Origin: JAHBNG01 sp039028975
GTDB lineage: Bacteria; Chloroflexota; Anaerolineae; Caldilineales; Caldilineaceae
Assembly: GCA_039028975.1 (NCBI GenBank)
Contig: JBCCHB010000037.1
Location: forward strand, 45,251-109,250
DNA length: 64,000 bases
Reading direction: 5' to 3'
Position numbers and translations under genes: made by a program. The notes beneath the pieces were generated by a model. The model was not told the origin of the DNA. It worked only from the letters and a program-made list of their open reading frames with translations, and did no database searches. Below are positions 63,650 through 64,000 of the stretch, in pieces. How positions within the stretch are numbered: position 1 is the first letter of the stretch; the number at the start of each line of letters is the position of its first letter.

Positions 63650-64000
63650 TCTTTTGAATAAGCCGTTGTAAAGAAGGAATTTAATTGTGTGAAAGCGCAA
63701 GTCTGCCTATTTGGCTACGTCTTAGTGTTCTCTCGCCTTGATCGTAAACACTAAGAAATCAAGATCAAATGAAACCCGAAACTTCGGCCCTGTCATCTCG
63801 GGTACCCAAGAGATCTTCCATTCCGTTTCATTAAATTCTCGATCCTATACTGCGGTCGCCTGCGTGACTGACAGATTTAAGGAAAGAAAAGGTTGACAAG
63901 AATCATTCGATAAAGCGGATAGCTGAAAATGAAAGAATCGGTGTAGCCGCTTGCTTGCGAGAAGCAAAAACGGGTTGGGGATCATCACCGGGGATAAGCC
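63650..64000. other. Non-coding end of window
   Basis: No gene. A 9 bp inverted repeat, CTTAGTGTT (63721) and AACACTAAG (63747), and a fragment of family B (TATACTGCGGTCGC at 63846) are visible. The final 90 bases show nothing else that I recognise. Confidence 0.4.

Noticed and set aside
1..64000. CRISPR arrays, tRNA or rRNA genes, transposase or phage genes
   Set aside because: None seen by eye. The repeated elements are single palindromes at separate sites, not spacer arrays.

Overview
The window reads as a chromosomal segment of a free-living bacterium, most likely a member of the Chloroflexota (Anaerolineae/Caldilineae-like). The pointers are: secreted proteins with Pro/Thr-rich stalks that end in a short Tyr-Ile-Pro-Leu-type motif; a Rab-like small GTPase with a tail-anchored partner; a paired DUF1800/DUF1501 Tat-exported module; a GH113-type glycosidase; and moderate GC with many palindromic intergenic repeats. 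The phylum is inferred from gene content and not proven. There are no rRNA or tRNA genes, phage or transposase genes, or CRISPR arrays.

Layout. 1-8651 (+): the 3' part of a very large hybrid histidine kinase, then the DUF1800/DUF1501 pair. 8708-24807 (-): a membrane-anchored surface protein and sensor kinase pair; a three-gene set of Rab-like GTPase, tail-anchored longin/roadblock-like protein and coiled-coil protein; mltG with a DUF423 membrane protein; a lepB-deoC-small ORF-metallohydrolase operon with overlapping genes; an AlbA_2/HTH regulator next to gyrA; and an NTP_transf_5 nucleotidyltransferase. 25314-62982 (+): a surface polysaccharide locus of about 38 kb. 62983-64000: no gene, but a stack of palindromic elements.

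The polysaccharide locus looks Wzx/Wzy-dependent. PglF-like dehydratase (51543), PglE-like aminotransferase (47853), PglD/NeuD-like acetyltransferase (38969) and PglC-like phosphoglycosyltransferase (50893) together would make and load a di-N-acetylbacillosamine-type first sugar. Gmd and Fcl supply GDP-L-fucose, and an NDP-sugar dehydrogenase supplies a uronic acid. A second, WbaP/WcaJ-like initiating transferase carries a run of 12 G in its coding sequence. Two GT4 glycosyltransferases, a Wzx flippase, a Wzy-like polymerase, a Wzz/BY-kinase and its LMW phosphatase complete assembly. Three divergent sulfotransferases, a polysaccharide deacetylase and a broken FkbM methyltransferase point to a decorated, probably sulfated glycan. 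Two secreted glycosidase-like proteins, a TPR protein and an Fn3-like repeat protein are interspersed and probably act at the cell surface.

The intergenic spaces carry two recurring imperfect-palindrome families (A, about 95 bp; B, about 85 bp). Both are bounded by TATA and have no coding capacity. A third family (D) has two recognisable copies. These look like non-autonomous MITE/REP-type elements.
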